From Betaproteobacteria bacterium (GTDB lineage: Bacteria > Pseudomonadota > Gammaproteobacteria > Burkholderiales > Casimicrobiaceae), in the NCBI GenBank assembly GCA_018971195.1, contig JAGXBK010000011.1, forward strand, positions 1-38,339: a stretch of 38,339 nt of DNA, written 5' to 3'. The notes beneath the pieces were generated by a model, which was given only the letters and a program-made list of their open reading frames with translations, had not been told where the DNA came from and did no database searches. This document shows positions 1 to 8,051 of this stretch, piece by piece. The position numbers and the translations under genes are program-made. The stretch's first letter is position 1; the number at the start of each line of letters is the position of its first letter.

Positions 1-745
1 CGCGGATCTCCCCGTCGCAGAGCTCCCCGACCATCGTCGCCGCGCCCAGCGACACCTCGTCCATGCCGTCCTTGCCCCAGACGACGATCGCCCGCCTGCT
101 CCCCAGGCGCTGCAGCACGCGCACGTGGATGCCGACGAGATCCGGGTGGAACACCCCGATCAGGTGGTTCGCCGCCCCCGCCGGGTTGGTGAGCGGCCCC
201 AGGATGTTGAAGATCGTTCGCACGCCGAGCTCCTTGCGCACAGGTGCCGCGTGCTTCATCGCGCCGTGATGCGTCGGGGCGAACATGAAGCCCACGCCGG
301 TCCGCTCGATGCAGGCCGCGACCTGCGCGGGCGTCAGCATGATGTTGGCGCCCAGCGCCTCCAGCGCGTCCGCGCTCCCCGATTTCGACGACACCGAGCG
401 GTTGCCGTGCTTGGCCACGCGCGCGCCTGCTGCCGCCGCGACGAACATCGATGCCGTCGAGATGTTGAAGGTGTGCGACGCGTCGCCGCCGGTGCCGACG
501 ATGTCGAGCAGGCTCCCGGGGTCGGCGACCTCGACGTTGCTCGCGAACTCGCGCATCACCTGCGCGGCAGCGGTGATCTCGCCGATCGTCTCCTTCTTGA
601 CGCGCAGGCCGATCGTCAGCGCGGCGATCATCACCGGCGAGACTTCGCCGCGCATGATCCGCCGCATGATCGACAGCATCTCGTCGTGGAAGATCTCGCG
701 GTGCTCGATCGTGCGCTGCAGCGCGTCCTGGAGCGTGATGGACAT
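1..745 (-). CDS. trpD: Anthranilate phosphoribosyltransferase TrpD (3' part outside window)
   Basis: This enzyme transfers phosphoribose from PRPP to anthranilate in the second step of tryptophan synthesis. The ATG at 745 opens a frame beginning [19 protein letters not shown], followed by the helical N-terminal domain ([33 protein letters not shown]), which is typical of TrpD. The reading frame stays open to base 1, so about 248 residues are visible and the C-terminal part lies outside the window. It begins 63 bases after trpG in the same direction, the usual trpG-trpD(-trpC) arrangement. No strong ribosome binding site is visible ahead of the ATG, which would fit translational coupling to trpG. 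The family call is secure; the start is probable. Confidence 0.93.
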   Translation of the reverse strand, partial: MSITLQDALQRTIEHREIFHDEMLSIMRRIMRGEVSPVMIAALTIGLRVKKETIGEITAAAQVMREFASNVEVADPGSLLDIVGTGGDASHTFNISTASMFVAAAAGARVAKHGNRSVSSKSGSADALEALGANIMLTPAQVAACIERTGVGFMFAPTHHGAMKHAAPVRKELGVRTIFNILGPLTNPAGAANHLIGVFHPDLVGIHVRVLQRLGSRRAIVVWGKDGMDEVSLGAATMVGELCDGEIR

Positions 746-808
746 GGGTCGGTTCGGGGGATCGGGGGTCGCGCGGGGCCGGCGCCCGCGGGCCCATCGG
801 GCGGGAGT

Positions 809-1378
809 TTAAACCGCCGCGGCCAGGAAGTTGGCGAGCAGCTTCTTCCCGTGCTCGGTGAGGATCGCCTCGGGATGGAACTGGACCCCCTCGATGGCGA
901 ACTCGCGGTGGCGCACGCCCATGATCTCGCCGTCTTCCGACGTCGCCGTGACGTCGAGCACCGGCGGCAGGCTCGAGCGCTCGATGGCGAGCGAGTGGTA
1001 GCGGGTCGCAGCGAAAGGCGACGGCAGGCTCCTGAACACGCCGCGACCGTCATGGACGATCGACGAAAGCTTGCCGTGCATCACGCGCTGGGCACGGATG
1101 ATCCGCCCGCCGAACGCCTGGCCGATCGCCTGGTGCCCCAGGCACACGCCGAGCAGCGGGATCTTTCCCGCGAAGCGCCTGACCAGCGGCACCGAGATGC
1201 CCGCCTCGGTGGGGGTGCAGGGACCGGGCGAGATGACGATCCGCTCAGGCTGCAGCGCCTCGATCTCGTCGAGGGTGATCGCGTCGTTGCGCACCACCTT
1301 GACAGCCGCGCCCAGCTCGCCCAGGTACTGGACGAGGTTCCAGGTGAAGCTGTCGTAATTGTCGAGCATCAGCAGCAT
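809..1378 (-). CDS. trpG: Anthranilate synthase glutamine amidotransferase subunit TrpG
   Basis: TrpG hydrolyses glutamine and passes ammonia to TrpE, which makes anthranilate from chorismate. The 189-residue protein begins [20 protein letters not shown], the classic class-I amidotransferase start. The catalytic triad is visible: Cys79 in [11 protein letters not shown], and His168 and Glu170 in GVQFHPEA. The oxyanion-hole motif SPGPCTP lies at about 50-56. Length is normal for a stand-alone TrpG. The ATG follows a GGAGCAGG ribosome-binding stretch. A 5-bp stem (CCTGC/GCAGG) could partly cover that site. The gene lies 271 bases after the DUF3301 gene rather than directly after trpE, which leaves room for its own leader region (see 1508-1567). 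It could also serve as the PabA amidotransferase, as in some bacteria with a single copy. Confidence 0.96.
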   Translation of the reverse strand: MLLMLDNYDSFTWNLVQYLGELGAAVKVVRNDAITLDEIEALQPERIVISPGPCTPTEAGISVPLVRRFAGKIPLLGVCLGHQAIGQAFGGRIIRAQRVMHGKLSSIVHDGRGVFRSLPSPFAATRYHSLAIERSSLPPVLDVTATSEDGEIMGVRHREFAIEGVQFHPEAILTEHGKKLLANFLAAAV

Positions 1379-1507
1379 GTTGGCACCTGCTCCACCGATC
1401 CCGCAGGGTCTTTGTGGTCGATGGATGGACCCGCTGTTGGCCGAGGTTTCCTGCGCGCTGGTCGGGCCGCGCCGGCTGCGGACGGGATCGGGCGAGGGTT
1501 GGGTGGG

Positions 1508-1567
1508 CTAGCGCCACCACCGGTCGGTCGACCGGACGGGACAACGGACAGTACGTCGATTGCGCAT
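1508..1567 (-). CDS. Possible trp leader peptide with tandem tryptophan
   Basis: This 19-codon ORF (MRNRRTVRCPVRSTDRWWR) with a TAG stop lies in the 271-base gap before trpG. It ends in two adjacent Trp codons close to the stop, the arrangement seen in trp attenuator leader peptides such as the rhizobial ones. A short hairpin (CCGGTC, loop GACC, GACCGG) lies inside the ORF just before the Trp codons. A second pairing, GGTGG with CCACC, would involve the Trp codons themselves. Against it: no clear Shine-Dalgarno sequence, no obvious U-tract terminator before trpG, and TGG is a common triplet in such GC-rich DNA. Control might be exerted on trpG translation instead. The function is inferred from position and composition only. 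Confidence 0.33.
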   Translation of the reverse strand: MRNRRTVRCPVRSTDRWWR

Positions 1568-1575
1568 GGTCGCCA

Positions 1576-1581
1576 ATCTTA
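1576..1581 (-). promoter_or_regulatory. Possible -10 element for trpGD
   Basis: TAAGAT on the minus strand lies in the gap between the DUF3301 gene and trpG, 8 bases before the ATG of the Trp-Trp mini-ORF. No good -35 hexamer is seen 16-18 bases upstream. If it is used, the mini-ORF would be nearly leaderless. Confidence 0.25.
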
Positions 1582-1649
1582 TCAGTGGAAGGGCCGTCGC
1601 TGCGCGCGTCCCTGAACATCCGGCGCGCCGCAGCCACAGCCGCGACCGG

Positions 1650-1982
1650 TCATGGCAGGGATTCCTGGCCCGCGACCCGCCGCAGCCCGACGTCGAGCGC
1701 GACGACGACATCCGCCACCAGGGTGATGCTCCCCTGGCGCCGGTTGTGCCCGGTGTCGCTGTACTCGAACTCGTAGACGCGCCGCAGCACGATCCGCCCT
1801 TCGTCGTTTCGCACCGGCTTCAGCGACCGCAGCGCCACGGTGTCGTCGAGGAAATACATGCCCCGGGAGTCGCAGGCGGCGCGCATCGCATCGTTAGCCG
1901 ACTCGCGGATCTTCAGGCTGTCCCAGACGAACCAGCCGACGCCGGCGAGCAGGCACAGCCCGAGGATCGCCGGGATCGTCAA
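1650..1982 (-). CDS. DUF3301 small membrane protein
   Basis: The 110-residue protein has one N-terminal membrane segment (about residues 3-20, [20 protein letters not shown]). A conserved cytoplasmic-type domain follows: [18 protein letters not shown], then [19 protein letters not shown]. This pattern (Cys, LLD-TVAL, F-[YF]-SDTG-NR) is that of DUF3301, a family of unknown function. The TTG start at 1982 is chosen because it overlaps the trpE stop as TTGA and because it places the hydrophobic segment right at the N-terminus. The 4-base overlap implies translational coupling to trpE. Why a membrane protein lies inside a tryptophan operon is unknown; it may simply ride on the operon. The family call is fairly firm, the start moderately so. 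Confidence 0.8.
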   Translation of the reverse strand: MTIPAILGLCLLAGVGWFVWDSLKIRESANDAMRAACDSRGMYFLDDTVALRSLKPVRNDEGRIVLRRVYEFEYSDTGHNRRQGSITLVADVVVALDVGLRRVAGQESLP

Positions 1983-3457
1983 GGCTCGGCGTCGAGCCCG
2001 AGCTGCACCATCTCCGCGGCGCGCAGCACCGCGCGCGCCTTGTTCAGCGTCTCCTGCCACTCGGTCTCGGGCACCGAGTCGTGGACGATCCCGCCGCCGG
2101 CCTGCACGTAGAGCATGCCGTCGCGGATCACTGCGGTGCGGATCGCGATCGCGAGGTCCATGTCGTCCTGGAAGCTGATGTAGCCGACGGCGCCGGCGTA
2201 GACGCCGCGCGGCGTCGGCTCGAGCTCGTCGATGATCTCCATCGCGCGGACCTTGGGCGCGCCGCTGACCGTCCCGGCGGGGAAGCTCGCGGCGAGCACG
2301 TCGAAGCTCGTCGTTTCCGGCGGCAGGTCACCCTCGACGTTCGACACCATGTGCATGACGTGCGAATAGCGCTCGATCGCGAGCCGCTCGGTGACGCGCA
2401 CGCTGCCGGTCGTCGCGACGTGGCCGACGTCGTTGCGCCCGAGGTCGAGCAGCATCACGTGCTCGGCGATCTCCTTCGGGTCGGCGGCGAGCTCGCGCGC
2501 GAGCTCCTCGTCGGCCTCGCGGGTCGCGCCGCGCGGGCGCGTGCCGGCGATCGGCCGCAGCGTGACCGTCTGGCCCTCCTTGCGGACGAGGATCTCGGGC
2601 GAGGCGCCGACGACGTGGAAATCGCCAAGGTCGTAATAGAACATGTACGGCGAAGGATTGAGCGAGCGCAGCGCTCGGTAAAGCGACAGCGGCGAGGCGG
2701 CGAACGGCAGGTGCATCCGCTGCGACAGCACGACCTGCATGACATCGCCGGCGGCAATGTACTCCTTGGCGCGGCGCACTGCGGCCTGGAAACCGTCCGC
2801 GCCCAGCTCGCTCACGGCGGCCGTGACCGACGTGGCGGTCTGGTACGGAATCGGCGCCGGCGTGCGCAGCTTCCTGCGCAGCTGCTGCAGCCGGTCCTGC
2901 GCGTTCCAGTAGGCGTTCGGCTCACCCGGATCCGCGTAGACGATCAGGTAGATCTTGCCGGCGAGGTTGTCGATGACCGCGAGCTCGTCGGTCAGCAGCA
3001 GCAGCATCTCGGGCAGGTCGCCCAGTGCGTCGGCAGGCGAGCTCCTGCGCCCGCCGAGCTTGCGCTCGATGTAGCGGATCGTGTCGTAGCCGAAATAGCC
3101 GGCGAGCCCGCCGCAGAAGCGCGGAAGGCCGGGTTGGGGCGCTGCGCGAAAGCGGCCGAGGAACTGGCGCAGGAACGCGAGCGGGTCGCCGTCGTGGCGC
3201 TCGACGACGCCGCCGCGGTCCTCGACCTCGATATGCCCGGATTTGACGCGGATGCGCAGCTTCGCCGGCAGGCCGATGAACGAATAGCGACCGAAGCGCT
3301 CGCCGCCGACGACCGACTCGAGCAGGAACGTGTAGCGCTGGTGCGCGAGCTTCAGGTAGAGCGACAGCGGCGTGTCGAGGTCCGCGAACGACTCGAGCGT
3401 CAGCGGAATGCGGTTGTAGCCTTGTGCCGCCAGTGCCCGGAACTCGGTTTCGGTCAT
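1979..3457 (-). CDS. trpE: Anthranilate synthase component I TrpE
   Basis: TrpE converts chorismate to anthranilate using ammonia from TrpG, the committed and feedback-inhibited step of tryptophan synthesis. The 492-residue protein begins [19 protein letters not shown], matching proteobacterial TrpE. LLES at 45-48 belongs to the tryptophan-binding inhibitory site. The chorismate-binding domain fills the C-terminal half, with [61 protein letters not shown] and [12 protein letters not shown]. An ATG directly before the chosen one (3460) is an equally possible start. The gene follows rpe after 29 bases. In many Burkholderia relatives gph lies between these two; it is absent here. Confidence 0.96.
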   Translation of the reverse strand: MTETEFRALAAQGYNRIPLTLESFADLDTPLSLYLKLAHQRYTFLLESVVGGERFGRYSFIGLPAKLRIRVKSGHIEVEDRGGVVERHDGDPLAFLRQFLGRFRAAPQPGLPRFCGGLAGYFGYDTIRYIERKLGGRRSSPADALGDLPEMLLLLTDELAVIDNLAGKIYLIVYADPGEPNAYWNAQDRLQQLRRKLRTPAPIPYQTATSVTAAVSELGADGFQAAVRRAKEYIAAGDVMQVVLSQRMHLPFAASPLSLYRALRSLNPSPYMFYYDLGDFHVVGASPEILVRKEGQTVTLRPIAGTRPRGATREADEELARELAADPKEIAEHVMLLDLGRNDVGHVATTGSVRVTERLAIERYSHVMHMVSNVEGDLPPETTSFDVLAASFPAGTVSGAPKVRAMEIIDELEPTPRGVYAGAVGYISFQDDMDLAIAIRTAVIRDGMLYVQAGGGIVHDSVPETEWQETLNKARAVLRAAEMVQLGLDAEP

Positions 3458-3486
3458 CATGCGGGAGGACTTCCGGATCGCGCCAT

Positions 3487-4179
3487 TCACTGCGCGCCGC
3501 CGGCAGGGGCCAGCTGCGCGCGCATCGCGGCGATGGTCGCGCGGTAGTCGGGCGTGCCGAAGACGGCGCTGCCGGCGACGAAGGTGTCGGCGCCCGCGGC
3601 GGCGATGGCGCCGATGTTGTCGACTTTCACGCCGCCGTCGACCTCGAGCAGGATCTCGCGGCCGCTGCGCTCCATCGCGGCGTCGACGAGCTTGCGCGCC
3701 GCCCTCAGCTTCTCGAGGGCATGGGGGATGAAGGACTGGCCGCCGAAGCCGGGGTTGACCGACATGATCAGCACCAGGTCGAGCTTGTCGATCACGTGCA
3801 TCAGCCAGTCGAGCGGCGTCGCGGGATTGAACACCAGGCCGGCCTTGCAGCCCTGCTCGTGGATCAGCCCGATCGTACGGTCGACATGCTCCGAAGCCTC
3901 GGGATGGAAGCTGATGATCGATGCGCCCGCTTTCGCGAAATCGGGAACGATGCGGTCGACCGGCTTCACCATCAGGTGCACGTCGATCGGGATCGTCGCA
4001 TGCGGCTTGATCGCCGCGCAGACCAGCGGTCCGACCGTGAGATTCGGAACGTAATGGTTGTCCATCACGTCGAAATGCAGGAAATCGGCGCCGGCCGCGG
4101 TGACGGCGCGCACCTCCTCCCCGAGGCGCGCGAAGTCCGCGGACAGCAGTGACGGGGCGATGCGGAGATTGCGCTTCAT
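3487..4179 (-). CDS. rpe: Ribulose-phosphate 3-epimerase
   Basis: The enzyme interconverts ribulose 5-phosphate and xylulose 5-phosphate in the pentose phosphate and Calvin cycles. The 230-residue TIM barrel shows the family signature throughout: [16 protein letters not shown] at the N-terminus; the metal-binding stretches [15 protein letters not shown] and [35 protein letters not shown]; and the phosphate-binding [12 protein letters not shown]. It heads the minus-strand unit leading into trpE. It is divergent from apaG with only 50 bases between the two starts, so its promoter must lie within or overlap that gap. Length and motifs are normal. Confidence 0.97.
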   Translation of the reverse strand: MKRNLRIAPSLLSADFARLGEEVRAVTAAGADFLHFDVMDNHYVPNLTVGPLVCAAIKPHATIPIDVHLMVKPVDRIVPDFAKAGASIISFHPEASEHVDRTIGLIHEQGCKAGLVFNPATPLDWLMHVIDKLDLVLIMSVNPGFGGQSFIPHALEKLRAARKLVDAAMERSGREILLEVDGGVKVDNIGAIAAAGADTFVAGSAVFGTPDYRATIAAMRAQLAPAGGAQ

Positions 4180-4186
4180 CGAGGAC

Positions 4187-4192
4187 TATAAT
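4187..4192 (+). promoter_or_regulatory. Candidate -10 box for apaG
   Basis: A perfect TATAAT lies in the 50-base divergent gap between rpe and apaG, 37 bases before the apaG ATG. A -35 match at proper spacing is poor (GGAGAT). The same bases read ATTATAGT on the other strand and could also form a -10 for rpe, but too close to the rpe ATG for a normal leader. Confidence 0.5.
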
Positions 4193-4229
4193 CGCAGAAA
4201 AGCGCGCGTCGCGCGCACGGAACAGGACG

Positions 4230-4613
4230 ATGGCGGAGAGCAAACGCTACCAGATATCGGTGCAGCCCAGGGTCACGTTCATCGAGGACCAGTCGGATCC
4301 CGCCAAGAACCATTTCGTATTCGCCTACACGATCACCGTCACCAACACCGGCAGCGTCACCGCCCGCCTGGTCAGCCGGCACTGGATCATCACCGACGGC
4401 GACAACCGCGTCCAGGAGGTCAAGGGGCCCGGCGTCGTCGGCCAGCAGCCGGTGTTGAAGCCCGGCGAGAGCTTCGAATACACGAGCGGTGCGAGCATTC
4501 CGACCGCCGTCGGGACGATGCGCGGCAGCTACCAGATGATGGCCGAGGACGGCACCGCGTTCGACGCGCCGATCCCGGCGTTCACGCTGTCGATTCCGCG
4601 CACGCTGCACTGA
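4230..4613 (+). CDS. apaG: ApaG domain protein (Co2+/Mg2+ efflux protein ApaG)
   Basis: The 127-residue protein has the fibronectin-III-like ApaG fold, recognised by [56 protein letters not shown] and the C-terminal [24 protein letters not shown]. The biochemical role of ApaG is still poorly defined; the name reflects cobalt/magnesium resistance phenotypes in enterobacteria. The ATG at 4230 is preceded by an AGGA ribosome-binding sequence, and about 127 residues is the usual family length. The frame stays open further upstream but lacks a site there and would run into rpe. apaG beside rpe and near mltA is a common betaproteobacterial neighbourhood. Confidence 0.95.
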   Translation: MAESKRYQISVQPRVTFIEDQSDPAKNHFVFAYTITVTNTGSVTARLVSRHWIITDGDNRVQEVKGPGVVGQQPVLKPGESFEYTSGASIPTAVGTMRGSYQMMAEDGTAFDAPIPAFTLSIPRTLH

Positions 4614-4651
4614 CCGTGCAGCCAAGGCGCACCGACCAACGCGCCCGACCG

Positions 4652-4804
4652 TCAGGGATCGTTGCCGGGAGGCCCCGGTTCGCCGGATGCATCGGGTTGG
4701 CGACCGGCGCCGGTGGGCGGCTTGCGCGCCGGAAGCATCGTCCACCCGACGATTGCCAGCAGGACGAGCAGTGCAATCAGCGATTCGAGATAGATCCATC
4801 CCAT
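4652..4804 (-). CDS. Small single-span membrane protein
   Basis: This 50-residue ORF begins MGWIYLESLIALLVLLAIVG. One hydrophobic helix (about residues 3-22) is followed by a short basic stop-transfer stretch (PARKPP) and a Gly/Pro-rich polar tail ending in PGNDP. A GAGG ribosome-binding sequence lies 9 bases before the ATG. It fills the space between apaG and mltA on the opposite strand, and its start is only 41 bases from the mltA start. I do not recognise a named family. The hydrophobic-then-charged layout and the ribosome binding site suggest a real gene, but chance cannot be excluded for so short a frame. Topology is probably N-out/C-in by the positive-inside rule. Confidence 0.5.
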   Translation of the reverse strand: MGWIYLESLIALLVLLAIVGWTMLPARKPPTGAGRQPDASGEPGPPGNDP

Positions 4805-4845
4805 CGTCGACACCTCGGCCGCGGAATGCGCGCGCATCCCCGGCG

Positions 4846-6039
4846 TTGAAGCTGCTGCGGACATCGGTCGCGGCCGCGTTCGTTGCGCTGGCCGGCTGCC
4901 AGATCGTCCCGACCGCGCCGCCCGCGGTGCAGCCGCCTACGCCGCCGCACGCCGTCTACACCCCAGCGACTTTCGACGCGTTGCCCGCGTGGCGCGACGA
5001 CGCTCTTGCGGCAGCCTGGCCCGCATTCCTCGCGAGCTGCAAGGCACTCGTCGCCCGGCCGGCGACCCCGCCGGCCTGGAATGCCGTCTGCGCCGCGGCC
5101 GGGGCGGTCGACGGGCGCGATGGCGCCGCCGTCCGCAGCTTCTTCGAGACCCATTTTACGCCGTGGCGGGTCTCGGCCAGCGACGGTCGCGAGACGGGGC
5201 TCGTCACCGGCTACTACGAGCCGCTGCTCGAAGGCTCCTATGCGCGAAGCGGCCAGTACGCGACACCGCTGTATGCGCCTCCCGACGACCTCCTGACCGT
5301 GGACCTGGCCGAGCTCTACCCCGAGCTCGCGGGCAAGCGGGTGCGCGGTCGCCTGGACGGCCGGCGCGTCGTGCCTTACTGGACGCGCGCGGACATCGAT
5401 GCCGGCCGCGCCCGCCTCGCCGGCAAGGCACTGGTCTGGGTCACTGATCCGGTCGACGCCTTCTTCCTCCAGGTGCAGGGCTCCGGCCGCGTCGAGCTCG
5501 CCGACGGCAGCATCCTGCGCCTGGGCTACGCCGACCAGAACGGCCAGCCCTACCGCTCGATTGCGCGCGTGCTGATCGACCGCGGCGAGATGACGCTGGA
5601 CCAGGCGTCGATGCAGAGCATCCGCCGGTGGGGCGTCGAACACCCCGACCAGCTCCAAGCGCTGCTCGACGAGAATCCGAGCTACGTGTTCTTTCGCATC
5701 CTGCCTGCGCCTGCGCCGGGATCGCTGGAAGCGCGGATCGACGGGCCGACCGGCAGTCTCGGCGTTCCGCTGCTCGCGCGGCGCGCCATCGCCGTCGATC
5801 CGCAGGCGATTCCGCTGGGCGCGCCGGTCTGGCTCGCGACGACCCGACCGCTCTCGGACGCGCCGCTGCAGCGCCTGGTGATGGCCCAGGACACCGGCGG
5901 CGCGATCCGGGGGCCGCTGCGCGCCGACTTCTTCTGGGGTTTCGGCGACGAGGCGGGCCGGGAGGCGGGAAGGATGCGGCAGCAGGGCCGGATGTGGCTG
6001 CTTTGGCCCGCCGGCGCCGCGCCGCCCGCGGCGAACTGA
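4846..6039 (+). CDS. mltA: Membrane-bound lytic murein transglycosylase A (lipoprotein)
   Basis: MltA cleaves peptidoglycan between N-acetylmuramic acid and N-acetylglucosamine, forming 1,6-anhydromuropeptides at the outer membrane. The 397-residue protein has a lipoprotein signal ending in LAGC (Cys18). It is followed by the MltA domain (TGYYEPLLEGS, QVQGSGRVELADG, GYADQNGQPYRSI) and the 3D domain with the catalytic aspartate in VMAQDTGGAIRG near the C-terminus. The TTG start at 4846 is chosen because it gives a well-formed signal peptide (MKLLRTSVAAAFVALAGC). Further upstream in frame is not protein-like. There is no strong ribosome binding site. A 7-codon ATG ORF ends in TGA overlapping this TTG, so translational coupling is conceivable. 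Confidence 0.92.
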   Translation: MKLLRTSVAAAFVALAGCQIVPTAPPAVQPPTPPHAVYTPATFDALPAWRDDALAAAWPAFLASCKALVARPATPPAWNAVCAAAGAVDGRDGAAVRSFFETHFTPWRVSASDGRETGLVTGYYEPLLEGSYARSGQYATPLYAPPDDLLTVDLAELYPELAGKRVRGRLDGRRVVPYWTRADIDAGRARLAGKALVWVTDPVDAFFLQVQGSGRVELADGSILRLGYADQNGQPYRSIARVLIDRGEMTLDQASMQSIRRWGVEHPDQLQALLDENPSYVFFRILPAPAPGSLEARIDGPTGSLGVPLLARRAIAVDPQAIPLGAPVWLATTRPLSDAPLQRLVMAQDTGGAIRGPLRADFFWGFGDEAGREAGRMRQQGRMWLLWPAGAAPPAAN

Positions 6040-6123
6040 ACACTTCACGGGTGCGGCGGCACCGCGGCGACGCCGCGGCCGCGTACCGGCGAGCCCAGAC
6101 GGTGCGCTCCCCGGGCGGCGCGT

Positions 6124-7113
6124 TCACCCGCCCGCGGCGAGCGCTACTTCGGCCTGGCGATCGGCGTGATACGACGAGCGCACCATCGCGCCGACTGCCG
6201 CATGGCGGAATCCCATCGCGTACGCCTCGCGCTCGAAGCGCGCGAACGTGTCCGGATGAACGTAGCGCAGCACCGGCAGGTGGCTTCTCGACGGCTGCAG
6301 GTACTGGCCGATGGTCAGCATGTCGATGTCGTGCGAGCGCATGTCGCGCATCGTCGCCAGGATCTCGTCGTCGGTCTCGCCGAGACCCACCATCAGCCCC
6401 GACTTGGTCGGAATGCCGGGAAAGCGGCCCTTGAAGCCGGAAAGCAGCGCCAGCGAGTGCGCGTAGTCGGAGCCCGGGCGCGCCTGGCGATAGAGTCTCG
6501 GCACTGTCTCGAGGTTGTGGTTCATCACGTCGGGCGGCGCAGCGCAGAGGATGTCGAGCGCGCGGTCGAGCCTGCCGCGGAAATCGGGCACCAGCACCTC
6601 GATCCGGGTCGACGGCGAATGCTCGCGCACTGCGCGTATGCAGTCGACGAAGTGCTGCGCACCGCCGTCGCGCAGGTCGTCGCGATCGACGCTGGTGACG
6701 ACCACGTAGCGCAGCCGGAGTGCCGCGATGGTCTTGGCCAGGTTCGCCGGCTCGTCGGCGTCGAGCGCCAGCGGGCGCCCGTGACCCACGTCGCAGAACG
6801 GGCACCGGCGCGTACAGATGTCGCCCATGATCATGAACGTCGCCGTGCCCTTGCCGAAGCACTCGCCGATGTTCGGGCACGACGCTTCCTCGCACACCGT
6901 GTGCAGCCGGTGCTCGCGAAGGATCTGCTTGATCTCGTGGAAGCGGGGCGACGACGGCGCGCGCACGCGGATCCATTCGGGCTTGCGCAGGATCTCGGCG
7001 GGCGCGATCCTGATCGGGATCCTCTCGGTCTTGGAACCGCCCTTGTGCTTGATCCCCGCGGCGTTGGCCGGCGGCACGACGCCTCCCGGCCCGTTGCCCA
7101 ACCGGTCGCTCAC
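6124..7113 (-). CDS. lipA: Lipoyl synthase
   Basis: LipA is a radical-SAM enzyme that inserts two sulfur atoms into protein-bound octanoyl groups to form the lipoyl cofactor. The 329-residue protein carries both iron-sulfur motifs. The auxiliary cluster cysteines are Cys74, Cys79 and Cys85 ([12 protein letters not shown]); the radical-SAM cysteines are Cys100, Cys104 and Cys107 (CTRRCPFC). The family's C-terminal serine-containing RSSYHA is present. The GTG start at 7113 overlaps the lipB stop as GTGA, so the two are translationally coupled. The product modifies GcvH, encoded about 8 kb away, as well as the 2-oxoacid dehydrogenases. The gene converges with mltA across 84 bases. Confidence 0.97.
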   Translation of the reverse strand: MSDRLGNGPGGVVPPANAAGIKHKGGSKTERIPIRIAPAEILRKPEWIRVRAPSSPRFHEIKQILREHRLHTVCEEASCPNIGECFGKGTATFMIMGDICTRRCPFCDVGHGRPLALDADEPANLAKTIAALRLRYVVVTSVDRDDLRDGGAQHFVDCIRAVREHSPSTRIEVLVPDFRGRLDRALDILCAAPPDVMNHNLETVPRLYRQARPGSDYAHSLALLSGFKGRFPGIPTKSGLMVGLGETDDEILATMRDMRSHDIDMLTIGQYLQPSRSHLPVLRYVHPDTFARFEREAYAMGFRHAAVGAMVRSSYHADRQAEVALAAGG

Positions 7114-7754
7114 CGCCCACCCCCCGACGCCAGCCGCTCGGCGAGGATGGGCGCCAGCGCGGCGCCGGCGTCGGCCACCGATCGACGCACGCCGAAATCG
7201 GCGAGCTGGGTCACCCGCAATCCGGGGTACCCGCAGGGATCGATGTCGGCGAACGGGGACAAGTCCATGTCGATATTGACGGCGACGCCGTGGTAGGTGC
7301 AGCCATTTCGCACCCGCAGGCCGAGCGCGGCGATCTTGGCCTCGGCGCCGTCGCGGCGGACGTAGATGCCCGGCGCCGACGGCTTGCCGTAGGCATCGAT
7401 CGCATCGGCGCCGAGCCATGTTATCACCCCGGCCTCGATGCGCCTGACCATGTCGCGCACCCCCAGCTGCAGGCGTCGCAGGTCGAGCATCAGGTACGCG
7501 ACGAGCTGGCCGGGCCCGTGGTAGGTGATCTGCCCGCCCCGGTCGACCTTCACGACCGGGATGCCGTTGGCCCGCAGCAAGTGCTCACTGCGACCGGCGA
7601 GCCCCAGCGTGTAGACCGGCGGATGCTCGGTCAGCCAGATCTCGTCTCGCGCCTGCGGCGTCCGGGCATCGGTGAACCCCTGCATCGCATGCCAGGTCGC
7701 CTCGTAATCGCTGCGGCCGAGCGTACGGATGATCGTGCCCGGGCTGCGACCCAT
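7110..7754 (-). CDS. lipB: Lipoyl(octanoyl) transferase
   Basis: LipB moves the octanoyl group from acyl carrier protein to the lipoyl domains of target proteins, making the substrate for LipA. The 214-residue protein shows the family core [17 protein letters not shown]. The catalytic lysine is Lys140 ([13 protein letters not shown]) and the acyl-accepting cysteine is Cys174 ([14 protein letters not shown]). The ATG at 7754 comes two bases after the stop of the DUF493 gene, and the end overlaps lipA by four bases. The ybeD-lipB-lipA order is the standard proteobacterial arrangement. Confidence 0.97.
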   Translation of the reverse strand: MGRSPGTIIRTLGRSDYEATWHAMQGFTDARTPQARDEIWLTEHPPVYTLGLAGRSEHLLRANGIPVVKVDRGGQITYHGPGQLVAYLMLDLRRLQLGVRDMVRRIEAGVITWLGADAIDAYGKPSAPGIYVRRDGAEAKIAALGLRVRNGCTYHGVAVNIDMDLSPFADIDPCGYPGLRVTQLADFGVRRSVADAGAALAPILAERLASGGGR

Positions 7755-7756
7755 GC

Positions 7757-8047
7757 CTACAGGACCATCACCACCGTCGGTTGCGCGACCAGGTCGCGAT
7801 ACAGGGCGTCGAGCTGCTCGCGCGAGGTGGCATTGACCGTCGCCGTCAGCGAAAGGTAATGCCCCGCCGAGGACGAGCGCATCTCCAGCGCGGCACCGTC
7901 GAAATCGGGGGCATGTCGCTGCACGATCGCGAGGATCGCCTGCGCGAATCCCGGCTCGGTGCGTCCCATGATCTTGATCGGGAACGCGCAGGGGAATGCC
8001 AGCGGGCCGACCTGTGCAGCGACCGGCGCGGGCGCGGAGGCAGTCAC
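7757..8047 (-). CDS. ybeD: YbeD-like DUF493 protein
   Basis: The 96-residue protein contains the DUF493 pattern [21 protein letters not shown], a central [16 protein letters not shown] strand-turn, then an [19 protein letters not shown]-terminus. This is a ferredoxin-like fold resembling the regulatory ACT-type domain. E. coli YbeD lies between dacA and lipB; a role linked to lipoylation or envelope is suspected from context, but no biochemical function is settled. The start is a GTG at 8047, four bases after the upstream methyltransferase stop, with only a weak ribosome binding site, so coupling is likely. Confidence 0.9.
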   Translation of the reverse strand: MTASAPAPVAAQVGPLAFPCAFPIKIMGRTEPGFAQAILAIVQRHAPDFDGAALEMRSSSAGHYLSLTATVNATSREQLDALYRDLVAQPTVVMVL

Positions 8048-8051
8048 GATG

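Noticed and set aside
125-1615. A 496-codon plus-strand frame opposite trpD and trpG
   Set aside because: Same antisense effect; the minus-strand genes have intact catalytic motifs, while this frame has low-complexity Arg/Asp/His composition.
6040-6123. Inverted repeat CCGCGGC-GAC-GCCGCGG (6062-6078) between convergent mltA and lipA as a bidirectional terminator
   Set aside because: No T-tract on either strand, and such GC palindromes are expected at this base composition.
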